Assembly: GCF_002812085.1 (NCBI RefSeq)
Contig: NZ_NPDM01000001.1
Span: forward strand, 868,001-932,000
Direction: 5' to 3'
Source: Leptospira levettii
Lineage (GTDB): Bacteria; Spirochaetota; Leptospiria; Leptospirales; Leptospiraceae
Length of the DNA stretch: 64,000 nt
Positions within the stretch are counted from its first letter, which is position 1. Every line of letters starts with the position of its first letter. Made by a program: the position numbers and the translations under genes. This document shows positions 1-9,290 of the stretch, piece after piece. The notes below the pieces were generated by a model. It was not told where the DNA came from. It saw only the letters and a list, made by a program, of their open reading frames with translations, and made no database searches.

Positions 1-1
1 T

Positions 2-160
2 CTGGTCGGCATGAACGCAAAAACAGCAAAAATCCTCGGCAAATATGCAACCTTCAAAGGTGTTTCAGAGAAACAATTGAAACGTGATTGGTTGAGTCTT
101 TCGCACATTGAGAAAGACAAAAAAAGACAAGAAATCTTAAAAGAAATCGCGAAAAAATAA
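2..160 (+). CDS. C-terminal end of an unidentified protein (partial)
   Basis: An open frame enters from the left edge and stops with TAA at 158-160, giving the last 52 residues of a protein. The tail is rich in Lys, Asp and Glu, ends in a run of basic residues, and has no recognisable domain. A clear stem-loop terminator follows six bases after the stop, which supports it being the true 3' end of a transcribed gene. I do not recognise the family, and the rest of the gene lies outside the window. Confidence 0.6.
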   Translation: MVGMNAKTAKILGKYATFKGVSEKQLKRDWLSLSHIEKDKKRQEILKEIAKK

Positions 161-165
161 TCGAA

Positions 166-190
166 GCGGAAGGATTCTTCCGCATTTTTT
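166..190 (+). terminator. Rho-independent terminator
   Basis: A perfect 7-bp stem, GCGGAAG (166-172) with CTTCCGC (177-183), closes on a GATT loop and is followed by a T run at 185-190. It lies just after the stop at 160. The next gene's ATG (191) directly abuts the T run, so that gene must use a promoter overlapping this element or depend on read-through. Confidence 0.8.
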
Positions 191-637
191 ATGGAACACC
201 GATTCCAAACGATTTTCTCATTCCTCTTTTTTAGTACCACACTCCTCCTTCCTACTCACTGCTCGAAACAAAGAGACATAATTCTAACTCAGTATGAATC
301 TTCGTTAGCAAAAGCAAAATCAGAAAATCGGAAACTGATCATCGTTTTTGGTGCGGATTGGTGCCCCGACTGTAGGGCATTAGATGGAATTTTTGCCGAC
401 CCAGAAACCAAAACTTTACTCGATTCAGAATTTGTGGTGATGAAGGTTGATGTTGGTCGATTTGATAAAAACCTTAGTCTCAATGAACAACTAGGAAATC
501 CAATTCAAAATGGAATTCCTTCACTTGTTGTTGTCTCACCAAAAGGGGAATTCATTACTTCGACAAAAGGTGGTGAATTCTCTAACGCAAGTAAGATGAC
601 AAAAGAACAAGTACTCGCATATTTGTATAAACTTTAA
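191..637 (+). CDS. Thioredoxin-like lipoprotein (WCPDC motif)
   Basis: This 148-residue protein begins with a hydrophobic signal segment ending at Cys24 (LPTHC), which fits a spirochete lipobox, so it is probably a lipoprotein anchored on the periplasmic side. The rest is a thioredoxin fold of the Thioredoxin_7/DsbD-gamma type. It has the redox motif WCPDC, with cysteines at about 58 and 61, and the cis-proline region GIPS near residue 109. Proteins of this kind reduce or oxidise disulfides in the envelope. The ATG directly abuts the preceding terminator. The next gene starts 12 bp downstream, so the two are probably co-transcribed. The substrate cannot be read from the sequence. Confidence 0.8.
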   Translation: MEHRFQTIFSFLFFSTTLLLPTHCSKQRDIILTQYESSLAKAKSENRKLIIVFGADWCPDCRALDGIFADPETKTLLDSEFVVMKVDVGRFDKNLSLNEQLGNPIQNGIPSLVVVSPKGEFITSTKGGEFSNASKMTKEQVLAYLYKL

Positions 638-649
638 AAAGGTAACACC

Positions 650-1177
650 ATGAAACTAAATACTTCAATGTATCTAACACGTTCCCTCTCAATTGGATTC
701 AAACTATTTTTCCTTTTTAGTATTTTGGTTGTTAGTTCTCTTTTTGCCGAGGATCAAGCAACACAAACGTTGAAAGTTGGTGACCCACTCCCTGAAATTC
801 CATATACCAACCAATGGGAAGAACCAAGTCCCATCCCTAAGGAAACCACAAAAGTATTCTTCATTTCGGATATGGATGCGAGTAAAATCATCCATCCAAT
901 CGTAGAGAAAGAAAATAAAGGGTATTTGGAATCAAAACAAGCAGTTCTAATTTCCGACATCCATAGAATGCCAAGCCTCATCACAAGATTTGTGGCACTG
1001 CCTAAAATGAAATCCTATCCATATACCCTTCGTTTGGTGAGAGAAGAAAAATTAGCAGATCCGTTCCCAAGGACAAAAGGTTCGGTGACAATGATCCAAT
1101 TGAAAGACGGCAAAATTTTAAAAATTGAAATTACGAATGGGGAAGAAGAAGTAAAAAAGTTTTTAAATGGGAAGTAA
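650..1177 (+). CDS. Exported protein, possibly thioredoxin-fold (YtfJ-like)
   Basis: A 175-residue protein with a strongly hydrophobic N-terminus and a plausible signal peptidase site near residue 33 (SSLFAED). The mature part starts with KVGDPLPEIPYTN, which resembles the opening of redoxin and YtfJ-type domains, followed by a strand reading KVFFISDMDA. No CxxC motif is present, so a redox role would be unusual. It sits 12 bp downstream of the thioredoxin-like lipoprotein and is likely in the same operon. The YtfJ-like assignment is inference from the general pattern only. It could equally be an unrelated exported protein. Confidence 0.55.
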   Translation: MKLNTSMYLTRSLSIGFKLFFLFSILVVSSLFAEDQATQTLKVGDPLPEIPYTNQWEEPSPIPKETTKVFFISDMDASKIIHPIVEKENKGYLESKQAVLISDIHRMPSLITRFVALPKMKSYPYTLRLVREEKLADPFPRTKGSVTMIQLKDGKILKIEITNGEEEVKKFLNGK

Positions 1178-1498
1178 ATATTAAGATTTCAATAGAAGAA
1201 TTTTATTCATAAGCGAAATATAACTCCGCTTCCACGATTTGGAGTTTACCAAGGATACCTTTGAAAGAATATTTAAGTGAAAATGTATCCAAGACCAAGG
1301 AAAACTCCATTGCACTCGATTCGATACAATCCACCAAAATCACTTTCCATCAAATGAAATTACCTTCCTTCTTCCCAAAAAAAGTTAGATATCATACTTT
1401 TTTTCAAAATTGCCCCAAAATCTTCTTGATAACGATGTTCTTGATTCTAACCATTTGTCCCTAAAGTAAATCTGTAACAAGAGTAAGAGAGATCCCTT
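1178..1498. other. Intergenic region, no convincing gene
   Basis: This stretch of about 320 bp separates the exported protein from the monooxygenase. A TTG-initiated frame (1261-1464) runs through it, but it lacks a ribosome site and has an unnatural composition, so I do not call it. The region probably holds the promoter of the following gene. No hairpin with a T run or clear sigma-70 pair stands out. Confidence 0.5.
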
Positions 1499-2917
1499 AT
1501 GGCACTTCCTAAAGTCTGTGTAATTGGAGCTGGTTCTTCTGGAATCACCGTCATCAAATCCTTAAAAGAACACGGCATTCCGTTTGATTGTTATGAAAAG
1601 GGAAGTGATGTAGGTGGCAACTGGCGTTACAAAAATGATAATGGCCTGAGTAATATTTATAAATCCTTACACATCAATACTCATCGGGACAGAATGGAAT
1701 ACCGTGATTTCCCCATGCCAACTAACTACCCTGATTATCCCAATCACGAGCCCATCCAACAATACTTTTTATCCTATGTAGACCACTTTGGGCTTCGTAA
1801 ACACATCCAATTCAAAAATGGAGTGAAAAAAGCAGAACGAACAGAAGATGGACTTTGGAGGATCACTCCAGAAAAGGGACCCACACAAATCTATGATGTG
1901 TTAGTTGTTGCGAATGGCCACCATTGGAGTGAACGTTGGCCCGACCCAGCTTTCCCAGGTAAATTTTCTGGTCAAACCATCCATTCGCATTCTTATGTAG
2001 ACCCAAAAACACCTGTTAACTGCGAAGGGAAAAACGTTGTGGTACTCGGTATGGGAAACAGTGCCATGGATATCTCTGTGGAATTATCAAGACCAGGTGT
2101 TGCCAAAAAAGTATTTTTGTCTGCAAGAAGAGGAGCTTACGTCATCCCCAATTATCTCTTTGGAAAACCATTGGACAAATTAACCGAATACACGCCGCAC
2201 TGGGTTCCTTTTTTCATCCAACAAACACTCGCTCACCTTCTGATTCGTTTTGGAGTGGGGAAAATGGAAGACTTTGGTTTACCAAAACCAGATCATAAAT
2301 TTGGGTCTGCTCATCCTACCATTTCCCAAGACTTACTCGTGAGACTCGGCCGCGGTGATATCAAACCGAAACCAGTCATCACCGAACTCCGAGGCAAAAA
2401 AATTGCCTTTGCGGATGGAACCGAGGAAGAAGCGGATGTTCTCATTTACTGCACAGGGTATAATATCAAATTTCCTTTTTTTGAAGAAGATTTTCTCTCT
2501 GCGCCAAACAATTATATCCCACTTTATTACAAAATGATCAAACCCGGAATTAACAATTTGTTTTTTGTGGGCCTCATGCAACCGTTAGGTGCCATTATGC
2601 CACTAGCCGAATGCCAAGGGAAATGGATCTCCCAGTACTTGACTGGAAACTATCTTTTGCCATCTAAAGAAGAAATGGAAAAAAGCATTCTAAAAGATGA
2701 GAAGGCGATGAAAAAACGGTATGTGAATAGTACAAGGCATACCATCCAAGTGGATTACGATAGTTTTCTGTACGATATGAAAAAGGAAATGGAACAAGGC
2801 AAAAAAAGAGCAGCCAAAGAAGGAAACCATTTGCCAATCGAAGCACGTGCCATGTACCATTCTGAGAAGAGCCATGTTCTTTCTTCCCGCAAACAAAAAC
2901 AGTTGGTATCCAAGTAA
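1499..2917 (+). CDS. Flavin-containing monooxygenase
   Basis: This 472-residue class B flavoprotein should use FAD and NADPH to insert one oxygen atom at a soft heteroatom or a carbonyl carbon. It has an N-terminal FAD Rossmann motif GAGSSG (about residues 9-14) and an NADPH motif GMGNSA (about 183-188). Between them is the FMO fingerprint FxGxxxHxxxY, read as FSGQTIHSHSY (about 159-169). Length and motif order match bacterial FMOs and the related Baeyer-Villiger enzymes. The ATG at 1499 follows GAGAGATCCCTT. A lipoprotein gene starts within or just after its 3' end. The substrate is not evident. Confidence 0.9.
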   Translation: MALPKVCVIGAGSSGITVIKSLKEHGIPFDCYEKGSDVGGNWRYKNDNGLSNIYKSLHINTHRDRMEYRDFPMPTNYPDYPNHEPIQQYFLSYVDHFGLRKHIQFKNGVKKAERTEDGLWRITPEKGPTQIYDVLVVANGHHWSERWPDPAFPGKFSGQTIHSHSYVDPKTPVNCEGKNVVVLGMGNSAMDISVELSRPGVAKKVFLSARRGAYVIPNYLFGKPLDKLTEYTPHWVPFFIQQTLAHLLIRFGVGKMEDFGLPKPDHKFGSAHPTISQDLLVRLGRGDIKPKPVITELRGKKIAFADGTEEEADVLIYCTGYNIKFPFFEEDFLSAPNNYIPLYYKMIKPGINNLFFVGLMQPLGAIMPLAECQGKWISQYLTGNYLLPSKEEMEKSILKDEKAMKKRYVNSTRHTIQVDYDSFLYDMKKEMEQGKKRAAKEGNHLPIEARAMYHSEKSHVLSSRKQKQLVSK

Positions 2918-2927
2918 AACAATCCAT

Positions 2928-3659
2928 TTGTCACGTTTGTACGAACACACAATCTGTTTCCTAACACTACTCATGTTAGGTACAGGTTGTGCCTCCAAAG
3001 GGTATTCTTACCAAGGAAACCCACTTTTTGGTTGGATGGAAGCTTCTGGGGAAGTGCGAACCACTGACCCATTTCCAATCCTCAAACGGTATCCAACATT
3101 CCATGCAATTGATTTTGAATTCCCTGTCGGGGGAAAGTATGCAGATGGGTATTACCTTGCACAAAAGTTTGGTGCCGAAAATGCAAAGTTTGGTGGGAGA
3201 AAACATTTAGGTGAGGATTGGAATGCACTCACTGGTGGTGACTCTGATTATGCAGCCCCGGTCTACGCTTTTGGAAATGGGGTCGTTTCCGAAATTGCAG
3301 ATTATGGTGGTGGTTGGGGAAAGGTGATTCGAATCGTCCACCAGCAGAATTTGCCAAATGGAAAATTCTATTATTTAGAAACAGTCTATGCCCATCTCCA
3401 CACCATCGATGTGGAACCAGGGCAACTTGTGAAAAAAACAGAATGGATAGGGACCATTGGTGATGCGGGGGGAAGTTATCCTGCCCACCTCCACTTCGAG
3501 TTACGATCTAAAATTGGTGCCCCGTTAGGTGGGGGTTATGGACTGAGTACCGATGGATTTTTACCACCAACTCGGTGGCTTATGCAATATGGTCCCAAAG
3601 AAAAGTCATTTAGCGAAGAAACCTTCCAGTGGATGGGAGAAAAAAACGGAACCCTTTAA
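2928..3659 (+). CDS. M23 (LytM-type) peptidase lipoprotein
   Basis: The protein has a short signal segment ending in a lipobox (LMLGTGC) and then an M23 metallopeptidase domain. The zinc ligands are visible as HLGED (H-x3-D) and HLHFE near the C-terminus, with an additional AHLH. M23 enzymes cut peptide cross-bridges of peptidoglycan, so this is a likely wall hydrolase in the periplasm. I prefer the TTG start at 2928 because it gives a compact signal peptide. ATGs at 2874 or 2847 are in frame but lie inside the monooxygenase gene and give an over-long leader. It is probably translated together with the upstream gene. Confidence 0.82.
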   Translation: MSRLYEHTICFLTLLMLGTGCASKGYSYQGNPLFGWMEASGEVRTTDPFPILKRYPTFHAIDFEFPVGGKYADGYYLAQKFGAENAKFGGRKHLGEDWNALTGGDSDYAAPVYAFGNGVVSEIADYGGGWGKVIRIVHQQNLPNGKFYYLETVYAHLHTIDVEPGQLVKKTEWIGTIGDAGGSYPAHLHFELRSKIGAPLGGGYGLSTDGFLPPTRWLMQYGPKEKSFSEETFQWMGEKNGTL

Positions 3660-3706
3660 TGGTGTCGTTAGAGTTAACGTTTCAAACAAGAAACCGAATT
3701 TAAGGT

Positions 3707-4018
3707 TTAAAAGCTTCTGATAAACTCCAACACTTCGTCTTCTTTTTCAGCATTTGTGTCATAAAAATTACAATGGATTTCGTAAAGGTCTTCCTGATCC
3801 ACCTTCTCTGACTTTAAGGTTTTCACAAGAAAGTCAATGGATCCTGTCATCGAAATCATTTTTAAAGATATTTTTAAAATCGAAGGCACTTCAATGTCAT
3901 AAGGATGGAAAAATTTGATTCCCCGGGCACTGATATGTTTTTTCGAATCGTAATCCTTTAAAGATTCCAATTGAACTTCAAAAGTTGAGGGTATTTCGGT
4001 ATAATGATTTGGTTTCAT
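3707..4018 (-). CDS. PilZ-like domain protein
   Basis: A small soluble protein of about 103 residues when started at the internal Met (MKPNHY); a TTG at 4069 would add 17 residues. The pattern of an ISARGIKFF segment, then a P-containing turn before alternating hydrophobic strands, and a C-terminal helix resembles the PilZ fold that binds cyclic di-GMP. The N-terminal RxxxR that contacts the nucleotide is not visible, and the second motif is degenerate (HISARG). It may be a non-binding PilZ relative, or the resemblance may be superficial. It is convergent with the M23 gene and downstream of the symporter gene. Confidence 0.5.
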   Translation of the reverse strand: MKPNHYTEIPSTFEVQLESLKDYDSKKHISARGIKFFHPYDIEVPSILKISLKMISMTGSIDFLVKTLKSEKVDQEDLYEIHCNFYDTNAEKEDEVLEFIRSF

Positions 4019-4098
4019 AGTCTTGGTGTATACTGCAACAAACATAGGAATCAGAATACTCGCATTCAATTACTATTTTATTACGGATGTATAAATCT

Positions 4099-5760
4099 TT
4101 ATGCAAAAACGACATTAAACCCAGCAAGTAGGACAAGTAAGATCACACCCCAAGCCAAAATCCGTGGATCCCAAAAGACATTGGTTTTGTCTCTATCGGC
4201 ATACACTAACCCATGTAAGTCTCGTTTTGGATCCTCATTTTCGATGAGGCTAACAACAACCATCACCAGAAAACAAAACACTCCCGAATAAATAGCACCA
4301 TAAAAATTAGATACCATTTCTGATTTGTAATATAACATATCGTTAACATAGAAAAAATAATGCAAGAGCCCACTTGCCGTCCCCACTAACATCCCATAAA
4401 AGGCACTCCATTTTGAGGCTTTTTTCCAAAACATCCCTAGTAAAAAAATGGAGATGAGAGGAGCATTAAAAAAGGAAAACAACAACTGTATGTAATTCAT
4501 GATGTTTTCAAATTGCATCGCAATGTAAGAAGTAAATATGGCAAACACAACAGCAACCATTGTACTTTGTTTTCCAATTATTAAATAGGTATTGTCATCC
4601 TTATCTTTATTAATATAGGTTTGGTAAATATCATATGTAAAAATGGTATTCATTGCTGTGACAGAACTAGACATGCCAGCCATAAAGGCAGCGAGTAGTG
4701 CAGTGGTGCCAAGCCCGAGCATACCCGATGGATAAAAGTTCTTTAATAAAATGAGAAAACTTTTATTGTACTCTCCATTCATCTCAGTGGAGTATTCTGC
4801 AAGGGCAATGAGTCCTGGAATGACAGTGAGAAATGGTAAAAACAATTTAAACATCGCACCAATCAGGGGAGTCCTTCTCGCCGCTCGGTAATCTTTTGCA
4901 GCCATAGCCCTTTGCACTTCCGCAAACCCACAAGTCCAATAGGAAAAAGATAAAACAAATCCAAGTCCTACCGTGACACTGAGAACATCCCAACCAAGTT
5001 CATTTTGTCCGCCAGGCAAACCTACCCACATATGTTTGTGAGACTCTGGGATTTTTTGCATAAGGCCGTCCCAACCACCTAACCTTGTCAATCCGACAAT
5101 GACCAATGGAAACAGTCCAAGAACCGTAAGAAAAAACTGCATCACTTCTGTATAAATGGAAGAACTGAGTCCACCGAAGTATGTATAAATCAGAACAATG
5201 AATGCACTAAATAAAATCGAAAGGTGTGGGTTCCAACCAAACAAGGTTTCAAACACTAGGGATAAGGAATAAAGGTAAATTCCAGAACCTAAAGCAAGGG
5301 ATAACAATGTGATGAGTGAATTCACAAGATGGGCAGGTCTGTTAAAACGGTATCGTAAGTATTCGGGAACACTGCGTATCTTAGTGGAATAATAAAACGG
5401 CATCATAAAGATCCCAAGAAAGATCATTCCAGGAATGGCACCTAAGTAATAAAAATGGAAGGTCAAAAACCCGTATTCTGCCCCACTCGCACTCATTCCT
5501 AACAATTCTAAGGCGGATATATTGGCTGAAATGAAGGCAATCCCTGTGATCCAACTAGGGATTTTCCTGCCTGCTAATAAAAAATCCGTAGAATGGTTCA
5601 TGGATCGTTTCAAAAGCATCCCAATCACCACCATAAAACTTACAAATACAAGGATGATCGTGTAATCGATGGGCTTCAGGGCAACAAACATAGGTTTGAA
5701 AGGGAATCCGAGAAAAAGACTTTGTAAAGTGGAAATCCCAAACAGGAGACTTCCTCCCAT
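4099..5760 (-). CDS. Sodium:solute symporter (SSS family)
   Basis: A 553-residue polytopic membrane protein with about 13-14 hydrophobic segments. It has the SSS-type N-terminal signature: FLLAGRKIPSW, then ISALELLGMSASGAEYG. The segment SVPEYLRYRFNR after it is also typical. Members couple sodium entry to uptake of sugars, amino acids, vitamins or organic acids across the inner membrane. The substrate cannot be told here. The start at 5760 is uncertain. An internal ATG at 5691 (MFVALKPIDYT) would give a more usual short N-terminus. The gene diverges from the small gene at 5871, leaving about 110 bp for both promoters. Confidence 0.85.
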   Translation of the reverse strand: MGGSLLFGISTLQSLFLGFPFKPMFVALKPIDYTIILVFVSFMVVIGMLLKRSMNHSTDFLLAGRKIPSWITGIAFISANISALELLGMSASGAEYGFLTFHFYYLGAIPGMIFLGIFMMPFYYSTKIRSVPEYLRYRFNRPAHLVNSLITLLSLALGSGIYLYSLSLVFETLFGWNPHLSILFSAFIVLIYTYFGGLSSSIYTEVMQFFLTVLGLFPLVIVGLTRLGGWDGLMQKIPESHKHMWVGLPGGQNELGWDVLSVTVGLGFVLSFSYWTCGFAEVQRAMAAKDYRAARRTPLIGAMFKLFLPFLTVIPGLIALAEYSTEMNGEYNKSFLILLKNFYPSGMLGLGTTALLAAFMAGMSSSVTAMNTIFTYDIYQTYINKDKDDNTYLIIGKQSTMVAVVFAIFTSYIAMQFENIMNYIQLLFSFFNAPLISIFLLGMFWKKASKWSAFYGMLVGTASGLLHYFFYVNDMLYYKSEMVSNFYGAIYSGVFCFLVMVVVSLIENEDPKRDLHGLVYADRDKTNVFWDPRILAWGVILLVLLAGFNVVFA

Positions 5761-5870
5761 ATTTTACTTAAAAATTTTCACAAGTCGCCGACAAACCTAG
5801 TAACATTATCTTTGAAAAAGACTTTCCGAATTATGTCACATTGATAGATTCGGAACCACCAGGAGGATTT

Positions 5871-6014
5871 ATGTTCTACCTTCTCTTAGCCCTTCTCCAT
5901 GAAGATTATGCTTCTGGGAGAATTGATTTTGCTACCTATTTTGAAAATACGGTTCTCCTTGCCCTCGACCACGAACGCATCAAATCCAATTTAGAACAAA
6001 GCAAAGCCGCCTAA
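5871..6014 (+). CDS. Small protein of 47 residues, unknown
   Basis: An ATG at 5871 preceded by a perfect Shine-Dalgarno AGGAGG (5861-5866, four-base spacing) opens a 47-codon frame ending in TAA at 6012-6014. The product starts with a hydrophobic stretch (MFYLLLALLHEDY) and continues as a charged, probably helical segment ending in KSNLEQSKAA. I do not recognise it. The ribosome site is among the strongest in the window, which argues for real translation. It lies 118 bp upstream of the FabD-like gene in the same direction and might be a separate short gene or a leader peptide. Confidence 0.6.
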   Translation: MFYLLLALLHEDYASGRIDFATYFENTVLLALDHERIKSNLEQSKAA

Positions 6015-6132
6015 ATCGAATTCTCCTATCCAAATCCTGGGGCTGTACAACCAGTCCTTCCAGGAATTTTCTCCTTGTTCTGGGAAGTCCTCTCTGTACG
6101 GTAACAGAAAAATCATTTCTCAGGAAGATCCA

Positions 6133-7305
6133 ATGACTTCGGCAAAACTCCTTACCGGTACCCTCCAAAATTCGCAAAAATTTTTCCTTCAATTCGGAGG
6201 ACAGGGTTCCCCTTACCTCAAAGAACTCGTAAAATTGTATGCAGAACCAGAATTAAAAGAATTTTTCGAAACTAGTTTCAAAACTCTTGGTGAAATTGCG
6301 GCTCGAGATGGAAAAAACCCTCTCTTAAACGAAGGACTCGATTTTAAATCATGGATTGAAAATCCAGATGGAGCACCAAACGAAGATTATTTGGCACGTG
6401 CACCTATTTCTGTTCCTGGGATTTTTATGACCCAAATTGCAAACTATGTTTTGGTTTCTAAACGTGGTTACCCTACAGCTGAACTGATGAAAGCAACGGG
6501 TGCTGCAAGTGGACATAGCCAAGGTGTGATTGCATCTGCACTCATTGGTCTTGGGAAAGAAGGGACAGATTTCTTAAAGGCTTACTCTGACTTTTTAAAA
6601 TTTGTTTTTTATCTTGGATTCAACGGACAAAAAGTTTATCCTAACTTCCAAGTTTCCGAAGACATCGTCAAAGAAAACGAGACAAATGGTGATAAAAACC
6701 CAGCTCCAATGGTGGCTGTGATTGGTTATACAAAAGATGAACTCGAAGACCGAGTGAAAAAAACAAACGAATCTCTTGGACTCAAAGGACAAGACACAGT
6801 GTTTATCTCTCTTTATAACACTCCTGATTCTATGATCCTTTCTGCACTTCCATCTTCTTTACTTGCCTTCCGTAAACAATGGAAAGCAGAGATGGACGAA
6901 AAGAAATTTAAGTTTGTCTACTTAAAAACAACTGCACCTTTCCACTGCCCATTTATGGAATCTTCTCTTGATAAATTCAATGCAGAAGATGCATCAGTGG
7001 TTCCTTTCCCATACACTGGAGCGGATTTAAAAGTTCCTGTATACAGTATCTATGATGGTCACAATTTACAAAAAGATGGAAACCTTCGTGATATCCTATT
7101 CAAAATGGTACTCATTGAACCACTTTACTGGGATTTGGCGATCGCACCTATCTTTAATGACAGTGCAATTACTACCATCATTGACTTTGGACCAAGTGTT
7201 GTGAGCCAAAGACTTACAGGTGGACACCTCAAAGCAAAAAATATCGAAAAACAATCTTTATGTGCTTCTAACGCAAAAGAATTAAAGGTGATTCTCGAAG
7301 TTTAA
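6133..7305 (+). CDS. FabD-like acyltransferase
   Basis: A 390-residue protein of the malonyl/acyl transferase fold. It has an N-terminal FGGQGS motif (the counterpart of FPGQGSQ in FabD). The nucleophile elbow GHSQG has its serine at about residue 129. A later histidine in TAPFHCPFM (about 273-281) fits the catalytic His. Such enzymes move malonyl or acyl groups from CoA to acyl carrier protein. The protein is some 80 residues longer than typical FabD, and the GHSQG form resembles acyltransferase domains of large synthases. Its stop overlaps the next gene's start (TAATG), so the two are translationally coupled. Confidence 0.78.
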   Translation: MTSAKLLTGTLQNSQKFFLQFGGQGSPYLKELVKLYAEPELKEFFETSFKTLGEIAARDGKNPLLNEGLDFKSWIENPDGAPNEDYLARAPISVPGIFMTQIANYVLVSKRGYPTAELMKATGAASGHSQGVIASALIGLGKEGTDFLKAYSDFLKFVFYLGFNGQKVYPNFQVSEDIVKENETNGDKNPAPMVAVIGYTKDELEDRVKKTNESLGLKGQDTVFISLYNTPDSMILSALPSSLLAFRKQWKAEMDEKKFKFVYLKTTAPFHCPFMESSLDKFNAEDASVVPFPYTGADLKVPVYSIYDGHNLQKDGNLRDILFKMVLIEPLYWDLAIAPIFNDSAITTIIDFGPSVVSQRLTGGHLKAKNIEKQSLCASNAKELKVILEV

Positions 7306-8261
7306 TGAACCCTTCTACAGCTCGGGCCGCTTCTAAATTAAACCTAATTCGCCTTCTGGCTTCACACCCAGAAGGATTGTCTTTAGAAGAAATCCAAGGA
7401 GTGACAGGACACAAATCCATATCCTCTCTCAAAAAAGATTTGGGAGAGTTGTATATGATTGAGATGTATCCTTATTCGCCAACAGACGCTGTGGATTTAG
7501 ACTTTGATGGGGATAAGGTAAAAATCAGACTCCCCATTGCCGTTGACTCTGCCCTTCCCCTTTCCCCTAAAGAATGGGCAAACCTTCGCTCTTTACTTGT
7601 TTCTGATAAAGGACAAGAAAATCCTTCAACCAAACAATCCATCTTACAAAAAATAGATTCTGTTTTGCCATCGGGAGAATGGTCTCCACATCAAAAAACA
7701 AAAGAGATCATCCAAGATGCCATTCGTTCCAAAAAAACCCTAACAATCGTTTATTGGAAACGAATTACCAAAGAAAAAGAAACAAGAACACTTGCTCCTT
7801 GGTTATTACTGGAAGAAAATGAATCTTACTTACTCGCTTATGATTTGAAAAAGGAAGGATTTCGTTCCTTCCGATTGGATTATATTTTAGATGTAAATCA
7901 CACCGATTTAGAATTTCCAAACATACCAGATACTGCTGGTGAGTTTTTAGTAGGTTTCCAACAAAAGTTCCAGAAAGAAGTAAGTGCCGAAACAAATGTA
8001 ACCCTTTGGGTGACGGACTCTGCTTCGTATCACCTAGGACTCAAACTCCCTTTACAAGAAACAGGAAATACAAAACAAATTGGAAACACAATGTATCGAG
8101 AGTTTCAAACTCCGATGCGAGATGAAAATTGGCTCATCCAAACCATCCTTGGGTATGGACCTTCCGTTTTAGTAGCGGAACCAAAAGAAATCAAAGACTC
8201 CATCAAACTCCATTTACAATCCATTTCCCTTTCCAAACAAAACGAGTCCGTCTCACACTAG
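7305..8261 (+). CDS. WYL-domain transcriptional regulator
   Basis: The 318-residue product opens with a helix-turn-helix segment ([19 protein letters not shown], about 18-36). A WYL-type domain follows from about residue 140, with the characteristic series of a strand IVYWKR, then [17 protein letters not shown] and [12 protein letters not shown] proteins sense ligands, often nucleic acids or nucleotides, and act as transcription factors. The canonical WYL tripeptide is not exact. The start overlaps the stop of the acyltransferase by one base and ispE follows 10 bp later. It therefore sits inside a lipid/isoprenoid operon, possibly as its regulator. Confidence 0.75.
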   Translation: MNPSTARAASKLNLIRLLASHPEGLSLEEIQGVTGHKSISSLKKDLGELYMIEMYPYSPTDAVDLDFDGDKVKIRLPIAVDSALPLSPKEWANLRSLLVSDKGQENPSTKQSILQKIDSVLPSGEWSPHQKTKEIIQDAIRSKKTLTIVYWKRITKEKETRTLAPWLLLEENESYLLAYDLKKEGFRSFRLDYILDVNHTDLEFPNIPDTAGEFLVGFQQKFQKEVSAETNVTLWVTDSASYHLGLKLPLQETGNTKQIGNTMYREFQTPMRDENWLIQTILGYGPSVLVAEPKEIKDSIKLHLQSISLSKQNESVSH

Positions 8262-8271
8262 AGGATCTGCT

Positions 8272-9183
8272 TTGTTAACCACCACCCATGCAAAAATTAA
8301 CATTGGTTTGGTGATTCCTTACAAAAGGGAAGATGGTCTACACGAAATCAGAAGTGTGTTTGTTCCCATTGACTTGGGTGATCCTATGGACATCCAAATC
8401 CAATCCTTACCCAGTGGAAATGAATCCACATTTGAATTCCATTCCGTGAACCATTTACAAGGGTATCGGCATGATTTGTTTGAAGCAGTTTCGGAACGAG
8501 GAGACCTTTCTCGGAATATCCTCACAAAATCCTTCGTAAAACTAAAACCGCATTTCAAAACACCTGTCAAAATCACCATCCACTTAGAAAAATTTCTGCC
8601 TCCTGAGGGAGGAATTGGTGGTGGGAGTAGCAATGCTGGTGTGTTTTTGCGTGAACTTTTCCCTTTCACAAATTTAAACCCGGTAGAACAGATTAGTTTT
8701 GCCAAATCCATTGGGGCGGATGTGCCTTTTTTCCTTCAATCCTCTCCTTGTTTTGTGAGTGGGATTGGGGAGGTCTTAGAACCCATCTCTGTTGCCAAGG
8801 GGTATGGCATTTTGGCCATCCCTCCTTTTGGATTATCTACAGGTTCTATGTACGCAGGCCTTCAAAAAAGTTTACAAAAACCCTATGGTTCCGAAGTATG
8901 GAAATCTCTGGCAGAGGATTTAATTCGAAGTCTTCACGTCGGGGATTGGGCTTACCTGCAAAACAGGCTAGAGAACGAGTTTGAAAAAATCGCTTTCCAG
9001 ACCCAACCCTTACTAAAGGAATTGAAATTAGGGTTCTTTGAGTCGGGAGCAGATTTTGCTTCTCTTTCAGGTTCTGGTTCTTGTCTTTATGGCATTTACA
9101 AGGCTGAGGAGAAACGAAACGAGGCCCTTCCCAATGTTTCCCATCGATTCCCCGAAATGGAATTTCGAACGTTCTCTTTTTAG
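8272..9183 (+). CDS. ispE: 4-diphosphocytidyl-2-C-methyl-D-erythritol kinase
   Basis: This GHMP-family kinase phosphorylates CDP-methylerythritol at the 2-hydroxyl in the non-mevalonate isoprenoid pathway. At 303 residues it has normal length. The N-terminal HAKINIGL segment and the glycine-rich ATP loop [14 protein letters not shown] (about 109-122) are diagnostic, and [10 protein letters not shown] near the C-terminus is the third GHMP motif. The start is TTG at 8272, supported by GAGG at 8261-8264, which overlaps the stop of the WYL gene. A tRNA gene begins 4 bp after the stop. Confidence 0.92.
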   Translation: MLTTTHAKINIGLVIPYKREDGLHEIRSVFVPIDLGDPMDIQIQSLPSGNESTFEFHSVNHLQGYRHDLFEAVSERGDLSRNILTKSFVKLKPHFKTPVKITIHLEKFLPPEGGIGGGSSNAGVFLRELFPFTNLNPVEQISFAKSIGADVPFFLQSSPCFVSGIGEVLEPISVAKGYGILAIPPFGLSTGSMYAGLQKSLQKPYGSEVWKSLAEDLIRSLHVGDWAYLQNRLENEFEKIAFQTQPLLKELKLGFFESGADFASLSGSGSCLYGIYKAEEKRNEALPNVSHRFPEMEFRTFSF

Positions 9184-9187
9184 AAAC

Positions 9188-9263
9188 TGGCCTGTAGCCA
9201 AGCGGTAAGGCAGCGGTTTTTGGTATCGCCATTCCCTAGGTTCGAATCCTAGCAGGCCAGCCA
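9188..9263 (+). tRNA. tRNA-Gln (anticodon TTG)
   Basis: A complete cloverleaf can be folded. The acceptor stem is TGGCCTG with CAGGCCA, the D stem is GCC/GGC, and the anticodon stem GCGGT/ATCGC carries loop TTTTGGT with anticodon TTG. The T stem CTAGG/CCTAG has loop TTCGAAT. The discriminator is G (9260) and the CCA end is encoded (9261-9263). The TTG anticodon reads glutamine codons. It lies between ispE and glmU in the same direction and may be processed from their transcript. Confidence 0.95.
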
Positions 9264-9290
9264 GTTTTAAAAGATCCGATAGAACGAACG

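Noticed and set aside
1261..1464. 67-residue TTG-initiated frame in the gap before the monooxygenase
   Set aside because: No ribosome site, unnatural composition, and no signal of a conserved protein; treated as intergenic.
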